Shown: positions 19,795-27,839 of the stretch, in pieces
How the letters are laid out: each line of letters starts with the position of its first letter
Numbering within the stretch: the first letter of the stretch is position 1
DNA from: SLRI01 sp942491185
Lineage (GTDB): Bacteria > Pseudomonadota > Alphaproteobacteria > Geminicoccales > Geminicoccaceae
DNA: 64,000 nucleotides
Assembly: GCA_942491185.1 (NCBI GenBank)
Contig: CALOAB010000024.1
Span: 124,001-188,000 of the forward strand
Direction of reading: 5' to 3'
Position numbers and translations under genes: made by a program
Notes under the pieces: generated by a model
Database searches by the model: none
The model's input: only the letters and a program-made list of their open reading frames with translations
What the model was told of the DNA's origin: nothing

Positions 19795-21315
19795 TCAGCG
19801 CTCCAGGAGCGCTTCCAGGGTGCCGGGCAGCCGGGGCAGCAGATCGACGGCGAGCATGGGCGTCGAGCAGTTGCGGGCAGCCTCGGCATGTAGCCAGGTA
19901 GCCGCCGAGGCGGCGTCGAACGGCTCGAGACCTTGCGCCAGAAGACCAGCAATCATCCCGGCGAGCACATCGCCACTGCCGGCCGTGGCGAGATTGCCGG
20001 GCGCCGTCGGGTTGAGCCGCGCCCGACCGTCCGGAGCAGCGACAACGGTGTCGGCGCCCTTGAGGAGGACCGTGCAGCCTAGCTCGCGCGCCGCCTGTAG
20101 CGCCCGGCTCAACCGATCGCCCGTGGCCGCGCTGATCCGGCTGAACTCACCATCATGCGGCGTGACGATGCATCGGTCATGCAGTGCAAGCCCAGAGCCA
20201 CGGCGCATGGCGGCACCCAGCACCGTGATGGCATCCGCATCCAAAACGGTTGGTCGCGAGGCCCCGAGCAGGCGCCGGAGCAGCAGCTCCGTCCGCCGCC
20301 CGAGCCCGGCCGCCGGGCCGAGCAGGACAGCATTGTATCGGCTGTCGGCAAGGAGCCCATCGAGCTGGCCCGGCCGATCGAGAGCACGCGTCATCAGGCT
20401 CTGGCAGGCCGCCGCATAGCCGGCCAGCGCGTCGCTCGGTGCGGCGACGGTCACCAGCCCGGCACCTATCCGTGCCGCTGCTACTGCCGCCATGCCAGCG
20501 GCCCCCGTCCGGGTCGCACCACCACCCAGCACCAGCGCATGGCCAAAGCTGTATTTATGCGCCGACGGTCGACGTTGTGGCAGTCGGCCACACCATTCGG
20601 CCGGCACATTGACGCGCAAGCCTTCGTCATGCGCTTCGACGGCCGAGGCTGGAATGCCGATATCGGCACAGACGATCTCGCCCGCCATCGAGCGGCCAGG
20701 CTCGAGCAGGTGGCCCGGCTTCAGGCAACAAAACGTGACCGTGAGATCGGCCTTGGGCGTGCCGGGCGAGACAGCGCCTGTGCTGCCGTCGACGCCGGTC
20801 GGCACGTCCACGGCGACCACATGACGGCGCCCGGCGACGATTCGCTCGAGACTGGCAGCCAAGCCGTCGGTCAACGGTCGGTCGAGCCCGGCGCCCAAGA
20901 CAGCGTCGACGACCAGCTCGGCGGAGAGCCCGGCAGCTTCGTCCAGGTCCGCCACCGAGCCGCGCCAGCGCCCTGCGGCAGTCGCCGCATCGCCGCGTAG
21001 CCGGGCCGGATCACCAAAGGCCGCGACCCGCACGGGCCAGCCGGCCGCCTGCAGCCGACGCGCGATGACGTAGCCATCGCCACCATTATTGCCGGGGCCG
21101 GCGAGCACGAGGACCCGGCATGGCGGAAATCGCTCGACGATCGCGCGGACGACCGCCTTGCCGGCATTCTCCATCAACTCGATTCCCGGCACACCGCTCG
21201 CGATCGCCGCTCGATCGACCGCAGCCATCGCCCGCGTCGTCAAGATCGTGCGCGAAACCGTTCCGGGCTCTGCCATCGCTCTCTCGCTTTCATCCGCGGC
21301 TCTGCCGTTAGCCAT
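19795..21315 (-). CDS. nnr: bifunctional NAD(P)HX epimerase / ADP-dependent NAD(P)HX dehydratase
   Basis: A 506-residue metabolite-repair enzyme. The N-terminal YjeF-N epimerase half (to about 220) contains LVLAGPGNNGGDGYVIARRL. The C-terminal ribokinase-like dehydratase half contains CIVTPHDGEFSRI and the nucleotide-binding NLATAGSGDVLAGMIAGL. It repairs hydrated NADH and NADPH. Start ATG 21315 is used; MAEPGTVSRTILT at 21273 is a close alternative. It is divergent from the Hpt gene across 78 bases. Confidence 0.92.
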   Translation of the reverse strand: MANGRAADESERAMAEPGTVSRTILTTRAMAAVDRAAIASGVPGIELMENAGKAVVRAIVERFPPCRVLVLAGPGNNGGDGYVIARRLQAAGWPVRVAAFGDPARLRGDAATAAGRWRGSVADLDEAAGLSAELVVDAVLGAGLDRPLTDGLAASLERIVAGRRHVVAVDVPTGVDGSTGAVSPGTPKADLTVTFCCLKPGHLLEPGRSMAGEIVCADIGIPASAVEAHDEGLRVNVPAEWCGRLPQRRPSAHKYSFGHALVLGGGATRTGAAGMAAVAAARIGAGLVTVAAPSDALAGYAAACQSLMTRALDRPGQLDGLLADSRYNAVLLGPAAGLGRRTELLLRRLLGASRPTVLDADAITVLGAAMRRGSGLALHDRCIVTPHDGEFSRISAATGDRLSRALQAARELGCTVLLKGADTVVAAPDGRARLNPTAPGNLATAGSGDVLAGMIAGLLAQGLEPFDAASAATWLHAEAARNCSTPMLAVDLLPRLPGTLEALLER

Positions 21316-21393
21316 TTCTTAAGAGGTCGCTGGCAAAACCGGTAGCTGTGAGGTCGGCGAGACGGTCGCGGACCGCGGCTTCAGGGTTCCAAG

Positions 21394-21708
21394 ATGCCCA
21401 GCATTGTCGATTTCGGCCGCCTGCATTCATTCACCAATGGTGACCCAGCGCTGGAGGCCGAGCTTTGCGGCCTCTTCGTCGAGACGGCGACACGGTATCT
21501 GGACGAGCTGGCGCTGCATCAGGCAGACCCGCGCGACTGGAGCAGAACCGTGCATAGCCTCAAGGGCGCCGCCGGCAATTTCGGCGCTGTGGCGGTGGCC
21601 GAGTTGGCCAAGCGCGCCGAGCACCAGGCGCCGGACACAGCCCTTCTCGCTCAACTGCAAGCCATTTTTGCAGAAACGAAAGCAACCTTGGAGCGACATC
21701 TGCCGTAG
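21394..21708 (+). CDS. Hpt domain phosphotransfer protein
   Basis: A 104-residue single-domain protein. The phosphorylatable histidine lies in TVHSLKGAAGNFGA (H53), the standard HPt signature, within a four-helix bundle-sized protein. It would relay phosphoryl groups between a hybrid kinase and a response regulator. No histidine kinase or receiver gene is next to it, so partners are elsewhere. A 9-bp inverted repeat shortly after the stop may act as a transcript end, but it lacks a T-run. Confidence 0.88.
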   Translation: MPSIVDFGRLHSFTNGDPALEAELCGLFVETATRYLDELALHQADPRDWSRTVHSLKGAAGNFGAVAVAELAKRAEHQAPDTALLAQLQAIFAETKATLERHLP

Positions 21709-21888
21709 CAACCTCGCTGGCGGCCGGTCGCCGATCGCTGCTCGTGTCGACCTCGTGACAGCGATCGGTCACGCACCTGTCATGCCAAGGCTCCAACGCG
21801 ACTGAAAAGCAGGAATTGTCGTGTTTCCACGACTGCGTTGGATCGCGGCAACACCGCGGCCACAACCGCGGGTTCCACCAGAATTCCC

Positions 21889-21917
21889 TTGATCACGATC
21901 GGGGTTTCGACTGTTAT
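21889..21917 (+). promoter_or_regulatory. candidate sigma70-type promoter for the OmpA-family gene
   Basis: TTGATC at 21889-21894 and TGTTAT at 21912-21917 are separated by 17 bases, about 90 bases before the lipoprotein start. This is a match by eye only. The gap between the Hpt gene and this gene holds no other reading frame I can support. Confidence 0.4.
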
Positions 21918-22005
21918 CGCGCCAGTCTTGCCGGGTCCGCCTCCGCTACGGTGCTTGAGCTGTTGGCGTGCGGGTCGCGGATGCAGTAGTCAGAGGAACG
22001 GTGTG

Positions 22006-22926
22006 ATGCGGAACGGCAACAGGTTGCTTGCAGTAAGTGCCCTCTGTGGCGCATTGACCGCCTGCGGCATGAACCTGAACCAGGATCCGAACGTCGTGCC
22101 CGGCCCGGCCGACTTCAGCGAGCCCAACCTGGATCCGACCCAGCAAGACGACTTCGATCTCTACGTCTGGGACGTCGACGACGTGCGCAACATGGCGCCG
22201 CAGGGCTCTGCCTTCACGCAAGGCCTGCGCGACGGCTATATCGAGCTCGCCGACACCGAGTCCTCCACCGAGCTCTTCGCGTCGAGCTACAACCATTTCA
22301 TTCGCAAGGCCGTCGGCTCCGCCAAGGGGCTGGCAATCATGCCCGACATGGTCAGCCTGTGGCCGTTGAGCGATGCCCAGGTCGATGAGCTCAGCGCCGC
22401 TCGGGCACGGCTCATGGCCGGGCTCGAAGGCAATGGACGCCTGAAGGCCCCAGGTGCCGCCGCGCGGGCGCAGACCTCCTTCGATTGCTGGCTCGAGAAC
22501 GAGGGCGAAGGCGATCTCGCCGGTGCCGCCGAATGCAAGGCGGCCTTCGAGGCGGCGATGGCCGAGGTCGAGCAGGCGCTGGCCAGCGATATCGGCAATG
22601 TCTACCTGGTCTTCTTCGCTTGGGATCGTGCCGACGTCACACCGGTTGCCGCCACCATTCTCGATCAGGTGGCCAATGATTTCGCCGAGGGCGAGGTGCC
22701 GACGCTGGTCCTTTCGGGCCACACCGACACCACCGGCACCGCCGAGTACAACATGGCCCTGTCCGAGCGACGCGCGCGCGCCGTGGCCGCCGAGCTGGTT
22801 GCTCGCGGCGTGCCGGAGACGGCGATCGAGGTCACGTGGTTTGGCGAGACGCAGTTGCGGGTGCCGACCGGCGACAATGTCAGAGAGCCGCAGAACCGCC
22901 GCGTCGAGATGCTGTTCGCCGAGTAA
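22006..22926 (+). CDS. OmpA-family lipoprotein
   Basis: A 306-residue outer-membrane lipoprotein. The signal peptide MRNGNRLLAVSALCGALTACG ends in the lipobox LTAC, with the lipidated Cys at residue 20. The C-terminal OmpA domain (about 195-306) shows VYLVFFAWDRADVTPVA and LSGHTDTTGTAEYNMALSE, the peptidoglycan-binding signature. The centre (about 40-180) matches nothing I recognise. Start at 22006 with an AGAGGAACG-type ribosome site just upstream. The frame extends back to 21838 without signal-peptide logic. Confidence 0.87.
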   Translation: MRNGNRLLAVSALCGALTACGMNLNQDPNVVPGPADFSEPNLDPTQQDDFDLYVWDVDDVRNMAPQGSAFTQGLRDGYIELADTESSTELFASSYNHFIRKAVGSAKGLAIMPDMVSLWPLSDAQVDELSAARARLMAGLEGNGRLKAPGAAARAQTSFDCWLENEGEGDLAGAAECKAAFEAAMAEVEQALASDIGNVYLVFFAWDRADVTPVAATILDQVANDFAEGEVPTLVLSGHTDTTGTAEYNMALSERRARAVAAELVARGVPETAIEVTWFGETQLRVPTGDNVREPQNRRVEMLFAE

Positions 22927-22936
22927 TCGCGCTCTT

Positions 22937-22966
22937 GGGAGGTTGGGTCAGCCGACCCGGCCTCCC
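22937..22966 (+). terminator. possible terminator after the OmpA-family gene
   Basis: GGGAGG pairs with CCTCCC, and inside it GGGT pairs with ACCC around AGCCG, forming a GC-rich hairpin 11 bases after the stop codon. There is no T-run, so it could instead be a transcript-stabilising hairpin. Confidence 0.35.
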
Positions 22967-23083
22967 CGCTGCGGCGCTGACAAATAGCACAGGAACTAGA
23001 GGCGCTGCCCCGTTGAGCGTGAGCTAGCGATCGTCGTCAGGTCGCATGGGGGTGGCGGCGCTCACACGAGACCGCAGCGAGGC

Positions 23084-23665
23084 TTAGCCCGCGTTCAACG
23101 CCGACCAGAGCTCGGTGACGTATTTCTTGAACCAGACCGTGTAGCGCTCAGGATGGTCTTTCATGTCCGCGGCGAGCGCGGCGGGCTCGATCCAGCGCAC
23201 GGCATCCGCCTCGCGAGGGTCCGGGTCAATGGGCCCCTCGTAGGTGCCCATGTAGACAGAGACCAGCTCGTGCTCGGTCATGCCGTGGTCGAGGGCGGAC
23301 CGATAATGGACCTTGGTGACGAAGCTGAGCGGGCAGGCGAAGCGAAGCTCCTCGAACAAGCGCCGGCCGGCAGCCGCCTCTGTCGTCTCGTTCGGCCGCG
23401 GATGGCCGCAGGCAGCATTGGTCCAGAGCCCGCCCGAGTGATACTTGCGAAGGCTGCGCCGCTGCAGGAGCCAACGCCCCTCGTGATCGTAGACCAGAAC
23501 CGAGAAGGCGCGATGCAGGGCACCGCTGCGATGCGCGGCGAATTTCTCCTCGACGCCCAGAACCTGATCGTCCTCGTCGACGAGAAGCAGGTGCTCGCGG
23601 CGATCTTCCGGCACGATTTCATCGAGCTCGTGCATAATCTCTGGATGCTCGAGGCTTGGCATCAT
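23084..23665 (-). CDS. idi: isopentenyl-diphosphate delta-isomerase, type 1
   Basis: A 193-residue Nudix-fold enzyme that interconverts IPP and DMAPP, the precursors of the carotenoid and phytyl chains. The active-site cysteine is in WTNAACGHPRPNE, with the Nudix stretch EAAAGRRLFEELRF and the glutamate in HELVSVYMG. Length is typical for bacterial type 1 enzymes. It is divergent from bchI; the shared 178-base gap holds a PpsR/CrtJ-like palindrome 9 bases from its start, so it is probably co-regulated with the pigment genes. Confidence 0.93.
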   Translation of the reverse strand: MMPSLEHPEIMHELDEIVPEDRREHLLLVDEDDQVLGVEEKFAAHRSGALHRAFSVLVYDHEGRWLLQRRSLRKYHSGGLWTNAACGHPRPNETTEAAAGRRLFEELRFACPLSFVTKVHYRSALDHGMTEHELVSVYMGTYEGPIDPDPREADAVRWIEPAALAADMKDHPERYTVWFKKYVTELWSALNAG

Positions 23666-23673
23666 CCCTCCAG

Positions 23674-23691
23674 TGTCTAGCTAGGTTGACA
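23674..23691. promoter_or_regulatory. PpsR/CrtJ-type palindrome between idi and bchI
   Basis: TGTCTAGCTAGGTTGACA fits TGT-N12-ACA, the site bound by the photosynthesis repressor PpsR/CrtJ in purple bacteria. The right half overlaps a perfect TTGACA -35 hexamer. It sits in the only gap between idi and the bchIDO operon. The second copy before crtI strengthens the assignment. Confidence 0.7.
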
Positions 23692-23843
23692 CGCCGGGCT
23701 CGACAGAGTCAAGGAAGGGATCACCTGCGCCTGGGACGGCGGTGCTGCTGGCATTAGCTGCTCGGCGGCCGCTGACGGGTGGCACGAGAAAGGTAGAAAA
23801 GGTTGAGCGAATTGATCGTTGGCGTGATGGGGCCGGACGCAGC

Positions 23844-24872
23844 ATGGCAGTAGCGTTTCCCTTCTCGGCGATCGTCGGACAGGACGAGATGAAGACCGCC
23901 ATCCTGGTCGCGGCGATCGAGCCTGCGATTGGCGGCGTGCTGGTCTTCGGTGACCGCGGCACCGGCAAATCCACCGCCGTTCGTGCCTTGGCCGCCCTCC
24001 TGCCGCCGATGGAGGTCGTGGCCGGCTGCCGCTACAATTGCGATCCCGAGGCCGCGCCCGGCGCCTGCGCCGATGGCTGTGACCTCAAATCCCAGAGCAA
24101 GGCACCCAAGCACCACAAGCAGCCGGTGCCGGTGGTCGACCTGCCGCTCGGTGCCACGGAGGACCGCGTGGTCGGCGCTCTGGATCTGGAGCGCGCGCTC
24201 AGCCATGGCGAGAAAGCGTTCGAGCCGGGCCTGCTCGCCCGCGCGCACCGCGGCTTCCTCTATATCGACGAGGCGAACCTGCTGGAGGACCATCTGGTCG
24301 ACCTGCTGCTCGACGTCGCAGCCTCCGGCGAGAACGTCGTCGAGCGCGAGGGATTGTCGGTTCGCCACCAGGCGCGCTTCGTCCTGGTCGGCAGTGGCAA
24401 TCCGGAGGAAGGCGAGCTTCGCCCCCAATTGCTCGATCGCTTCGGCCTCTCCGTCGAGGTCACCACGCCGCGCGATCTCGCCACCCGGGTCGACGTGGTT
24501 CGGCGTCGTGACGCCTTCGAGCGCGATCCTGAAGCCTTCAAGGCGCAATGGGCCAAGGCGGAAGCCAAGCTGCGGCGCCGCCTCGACAAGGGCAAGAAGA
24601 AGCTGGCGTCGGTCGAGGTGCCCGATTCCGTGCTCGAAACCGCTGCCCGACTCTGCATGGCGCTGGGCACGGACGGCCTCCGCGGCGAGCTGACCCTGGT
24701 CCGCGCGGCACGCGCACTGGCGGCACTCGACGGCGATGATGTGGTCGGCGACAGCCATCTCAAGCGTGTGGCGCCAACCGCACTCCGCCACCGGCTTCGC
24801 CGCAACCCGCTCGACGAGGCGGGCTCGACGGTGCGCGTCGAGCGGGCCATCGAGGAGCTCTTCGGTTCGTGA
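23844..24872 (+). CDS. bchI: magnesium chelatase ATPase subunit I
   Basis: A 342-residue AAA+ ATPase of the Mg-chelatase, which inserts Mg2+ into protoporphyrin IX, the first committed step of bacteriochlorophyll synthesis. Walker A is GDRGTGKST (residues about 34-42), Walker B is FLYIDEANLL, and the sensor region is VGSGNPEEGELRPQLLDRFG. It forms hexameric rings with BchD. Start chosen at ATG 23844 (MAVAFPFSAIVGQDEM) because family similarity begins there. It overlaps bchD by four bases. Confidence 0.97.
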   Translation: MAVAFPFSAIVGQDEMKTAILVAAIEPAIGGVLVFGDRGTGKSTAVRALAALLPPMEVVAGCRYNCDPEAAPGACADGCDLKSQSKAPKHHKQPVPVVDLPLGATEDRVVGALDLERALSHGEKAFEPGLLARAHRGFLYIDEANLLEDHLVDLLLDVAASGENVVEREGLSVRHQARFVLVGSGNPEEGELRPQLLDRFGLSVEVTTPRDLATRVDVVRRRDAFERDPEAFKAQWAKAEAKLRRRLDKGKKKLASVEVPDSVLETAARLCMALGTDGLRGELTLVRAARALAALDGDDVVGDSHLKRVAPTALRHRLRRNPLDEAGSTVRVERAIEELFGS

Positions 24873-26788
24873 CATCGACTGCCGAGAGCACGTCCGAGGC
24901 GATGCCCCAGATGAGTGGTCATGAGCCGAGCGGCGATGACCTGAACGAGCGGAGTGCCAGGCGCTTCGACGAGGCGCTGGTGGTCGCCAGGCTGTTCGCC
25001 GTCGACCCGGCCGGCATGGGCGGCGTCGCGGTTCGCGCCCAGGCGAGCCCGGTGCGCGACGCATGGCTGCGCTGCCTCAAGGCCTTTCTCCCGGCTGCGA
25101 CGCCTGTGGTCCGCGTGCCGCTTCACGTCGGCGAGGACCGACTGCTCGGCGGCCTCGACCTCACGGCGACCCTGGCCGCCGGCCGGCCCGTCGCCGAGCG
25201 TGGCCTGCTGGCTGCGGCGAATGGCGGCGTGCTGCTGCTCGCCATGGCCGAGCGCTTGAGCAGCTCGACGACGTCGAGCGTGACCGCAGCCATTGATCTG
25301 GGCGCGGTCATGGTCGAGCGTGACGGCCTCACGCTCCAGCACCCGGCCCGCTTCGGCATCGTCGCACTCGATGAAGGGATCGAGGCCGACGAAGGCTTGC
25401 CGTCGTCGCTTGCCGACCGCCTCGCGTTCTGGATCGATCTCGGCGACATCTCATCCCGCAATACGCCAATCGCCGAGGCGGCAGCGATCGATGCGGGCGC
25501 GGACGAGGTGCGCGAGGCGCGCGCGCGGTTGGCGGCGGTAGCCACCGGCGACGATGTGGCCGAGGCCCTGGTGTCGACCGCCATGGCGCTCGGCATCCTC
25601 TCCTTGCGCGCTGTCATTCAATGCTTGCGCGTCGCGCGGGCCGCGGCAGCCCTCGCCGGCCGCAACATGGTCGAGGAGGCGGACGCATCGCTGGCGGCGC
25701 GCCTCGTCCTCGCACCGCGCGCAACACAACTGCCGCCAGCGCCGGAAGACACCGACGAGGCGATGGACGAGACCGAGCCGCCGCCGCCGGACGACCAACC
25801 TCCCCCACCGCCAGACTCGCCCGAGCCGGAGACGAAGGACGAGCAGGAGCAAAAGGACGAGACGCTCCCCGACCTCGACGACATCATCCTGGCCGCAGCA
25901 GCCGCCGCCATCCCCCCAGGCCTGCTCGACCGCCTGAAACTGCAAGGTGGCTCGCGGGCGCAGGCACGCGCCGCCGGCAAGGCCGGGCAACTGCAGAAGG
26001 CGAAGCGACGGGGGCGCCCCATCGGCACGAGACGCGGCCAACCGCGCGGCGGCAACCGCCTGGCCCTGGTCGACACGCTGCGCGTGGCAGCCCCCTGGCA
26101 GCCACTCCGCCGCCGTGAGCGGGACAATCGTGCGCGCGACAATGGGGAAAGCGGCTCGGCCACACGACGCATCGAGGTCCGCCCCGATGATCTGCGCATC
26201 TCCCGCTTCAAGCAGCGCACCGAGACGACGGTCATCTTCGTCGTCGATGCCTCGGGCTCGACCGCCTTCAATCGGCTGGCGGAGGCCAAGGGTGCCGTCG
26301 AGCTGCTGCTCGCCGACTGCTACGTGCGGCGCGAATCGGTGGCGCTCATCGCCTTTCGCGGCAGCAGCGCCGAGCTGCTCTTGCCGCCGACCCGCTCGCT
26401 CACCCGGGCCAAGCGCTCGCTCGCCGGCCTGCCGGGCGGCGGCGGCACGCCACTGGCCGCCGGGCTGGACGCCGCGGCCGAGCTGGCCGCTGCCGTCACC
26501 CGCAAAGGTCAGACACCCATCCTCATTCTGCTCTCCGACGGTCGCGGCAATATAGCGCTCGATGGTCAGGCGATCCGCGCCGCGGCCGAGGCGGACGCCC
26601 AGGATGCCGCAACCCGGCTCCGCCTCGCCAGCGTCACGACGCTCTTCGTCGACACCTCGCCACGGCCGCAGGCCAAGGCGCAAGCGCTGGCGGCGGCAAT
26701 GGATGCGCGCTATCTGGCAATGCCGCGGGCCGATGCGGCAACGCTGTCGCGCGCGGTGAAGGCCAATACGGCAGGCCGGCCCGGCTAG
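24869..26788 (+). CDS. bchD: magnesium chelatase subunit D
   Basis: A 639-residue partner of BchI. A degenerate AAA+ domain (to about 290) is followed by an acidic, proline-rich linker (about 292-335) and a C-terminal von Willebrand A domain with the MIDAS sequence DASGSTAFN, GGTPLA and LSDGRGN. It bridges the ATPase ring and the porphyrin-binding BchH, which is not encoded in this window. The start is GTG in GTGA overlapping the bchI stop, implying coupled translation. Confidence 0.96.
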   Translation: MTSTAESTSEAMPQMSGHEPSGDDLNERSARRFDEALVVARLFAVDPAGMGGVAVRAQASPVRDAWLRCLKAFLPAATPVVRVPLHVGEDRLLGGLDLTATLAAGRPVAERGLLAAANGGVLLLAMAERLSSSTTSSVTAAIDLGAVMVERDGLTLQHPARFGIVALDEGIEADEGLPSSLADRLAFWIDLGDISSRNTPIAEAAAIDAGADEVREARARLAAVATGDDVAEALVSTAMALGILSLRAVIQCLRVARAAAALAGRNMVEEADASLAARLVLAPRATQLPPAPEDTDEAMDETEPPPPDDQPPPPPDSPEPETKDEQEQKDETLPDLDDIILAAAAAAIPPGLLDRLKLQGGSRAQARAAGKAGQLQKAKRRGRPIGTRRGQPRGGNRLALVDTLRVAAPWQPLRRRERDNRARDNGESGSATRRIEVRPDDLRISRFKQRTETTVIFVVDASGSTAFNRLAEAKGAVELLLADCYVRRESVALIAFRGSSAELLLPPTRSLTRAKRSLAGLPGGGGTPLAAGLDAAAELAAAVTRKGQTPILILLSDGRGNIALDGQAIRAAAEADAQDAATRLRLASVTTLFVDTSPRPQAKAQALAAAMDARYLAMPRADAATLSRAVKANTAGRPG

Positions 26789-26801
26789 CTGATACTTGGC
26801 G

Positions 26802-27740
26802 ATGGGCCACCCTGGAGATCAGGCTTTGTGGGAGCGAGACGGCAAGGACTGGCCCAATCGTGACGCCAGCCGCTTCGTGCGCGCAGCGGAACTGCGCTGG
26901 CACGTCCAGGACATGGGGCCGAAGGGCGGAAAAGCGCCGGTGGTCCTCCTGGTCCACGGCACCGGTGCGGCGACCCATTCATGGCGCGATGTGGCGCCGC
27001 TCCTGGCGCGACATTTTCGCGTCATCGCCATGGACCTGCCGGGCCACGGCTTCACCGACAAGCCGGGCCTGCGCCGGCTGTCGCTGCCGGCCATGGCCCG
27101 ATCACTGGGCCAATTGTTGGATCAGCTCGACGCGGCCCCGGCTATCGCCGTCGGCCACTCGGCCGGTGCCGCCATCCTGGTGCGGATGATCGTCGACCGG
27201 CTGATCGAGCCCTCGACGCTGATCAGCCTCAATGGCGCCTTCCTGCCGTTCAAGGGCTTCGCCGGCACCGTCTTTCGACCGGCAGCCCGGCTGATGGCCT
27301 TCAACCCGCTGGTGCCGCGGCTGTTCGCCAGGCGCGCGCGCGATCCAGCGGTCCTCGGCCGGCTGGTCGGCAATACCGGCTCGAAGCTCGATGCCAGGGG
27401 GGTCGAGCTCTATGGCAGGCTCGCCAGCGACCACCGCCATGTCGCGGGTGCGCTGGGCATGATGGCCGAGTGGGATCTCGAGCCCATCGCCCGAGATCTA
27501 CAGCACCTGCCCTGTGAGCTGCTGCTGGTCGTCGGCGCGCATGATCGAACCGTGCCACCCTCGAACGCAGCGCGGGTGAGCGAGCTGGTGCCGAAGAGCC
27601 GCCTGGTGACGCTGGAGCGGCTCGGCCACCTGGCGCACGAGGAAGCACCGGAGCGCGTGGCCGAGCTGATCATCGAGGAGGCTGAGGCGGCCGGACACAT
27701 CGGCACGCGGCAAGCGCGCGAAATCGACGCAAAAGGCTAG
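26802..27740 (+). CDS. bchO: Mg-chelatase-associated alpha/beta hydrolase
   Basis: A 312-residue alpha/beta hydrolase always found with bchI and bchD in purple bacteria; its precise reaction is unknown. The oxyanion region is VHGTGAATHSW, the nucleophile serine is in VGHSAGAA, and the late histidine is in RLGHLAHEEAPERV. Start taken as ATG 26802, 13 bases after bchD. A TTG at 26796 is possible. It completes bchIDO in the order known from Rhodobacter photosynthesis clusters. Confidence 0.93.
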   Translation: MGHPGDQALWERDGKDWPNRDASRFVRAAELRWHVQDMGPKGGKAPVVLLVHGTGAATHSWRDVAPLLARHFRVIAMDLPGHGFTDKPGLRRLSLPAMARSLGQLLDQLDAAPAIAVGHSAGAAILVRMIVDRLIEPSTLISLNGAFLPFKGFAGTVFRPAARLMAFNPLVPRLFARRARDPAVLGRLVGNTGSKLDARGVELYGRLASDHRHVAGALGMMAEWDLEPIARDLQHLPCELLLVVGAHDRTVPPSNAARVSELVPKSRLVTLERLGHLAHEEAPERVAELIIEEAEAAGHIGTRQAREIDAKG

Positions 27741-27767
27741 CCCTCCAGCGAAAAATCGGGTTACAAG

Positions 27768-27785
27768 TGTCAGGCCATGTTGACA
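27768..27785. promoter_or_regulatory. PpsR/CrtJ-type palindrome before crtI
   Basis: TGTCAGGCCATGTTGACA again fits TGT-N12-ACA and again ends in TTGACA. It lies 28 bases after the bchO stop, so crtIB probably has its own repressible promoter. It covers the ATG at 27777, which argues that translation of crtI starts further on, at 27840. Confidence 0.7.
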
Positions 27786-27839
27786 CTCGATGCCGCCTCA
27801 CCGTCTTCAACCGTGCCAAGCGGGCCGCCGCTGGGTGCT

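Noticed and set aside
20155..21000. 281-codon plus-strand frame opposite nnr
   Set aside because: Shadow of the conserved NAD(P)HX repair enzyme.
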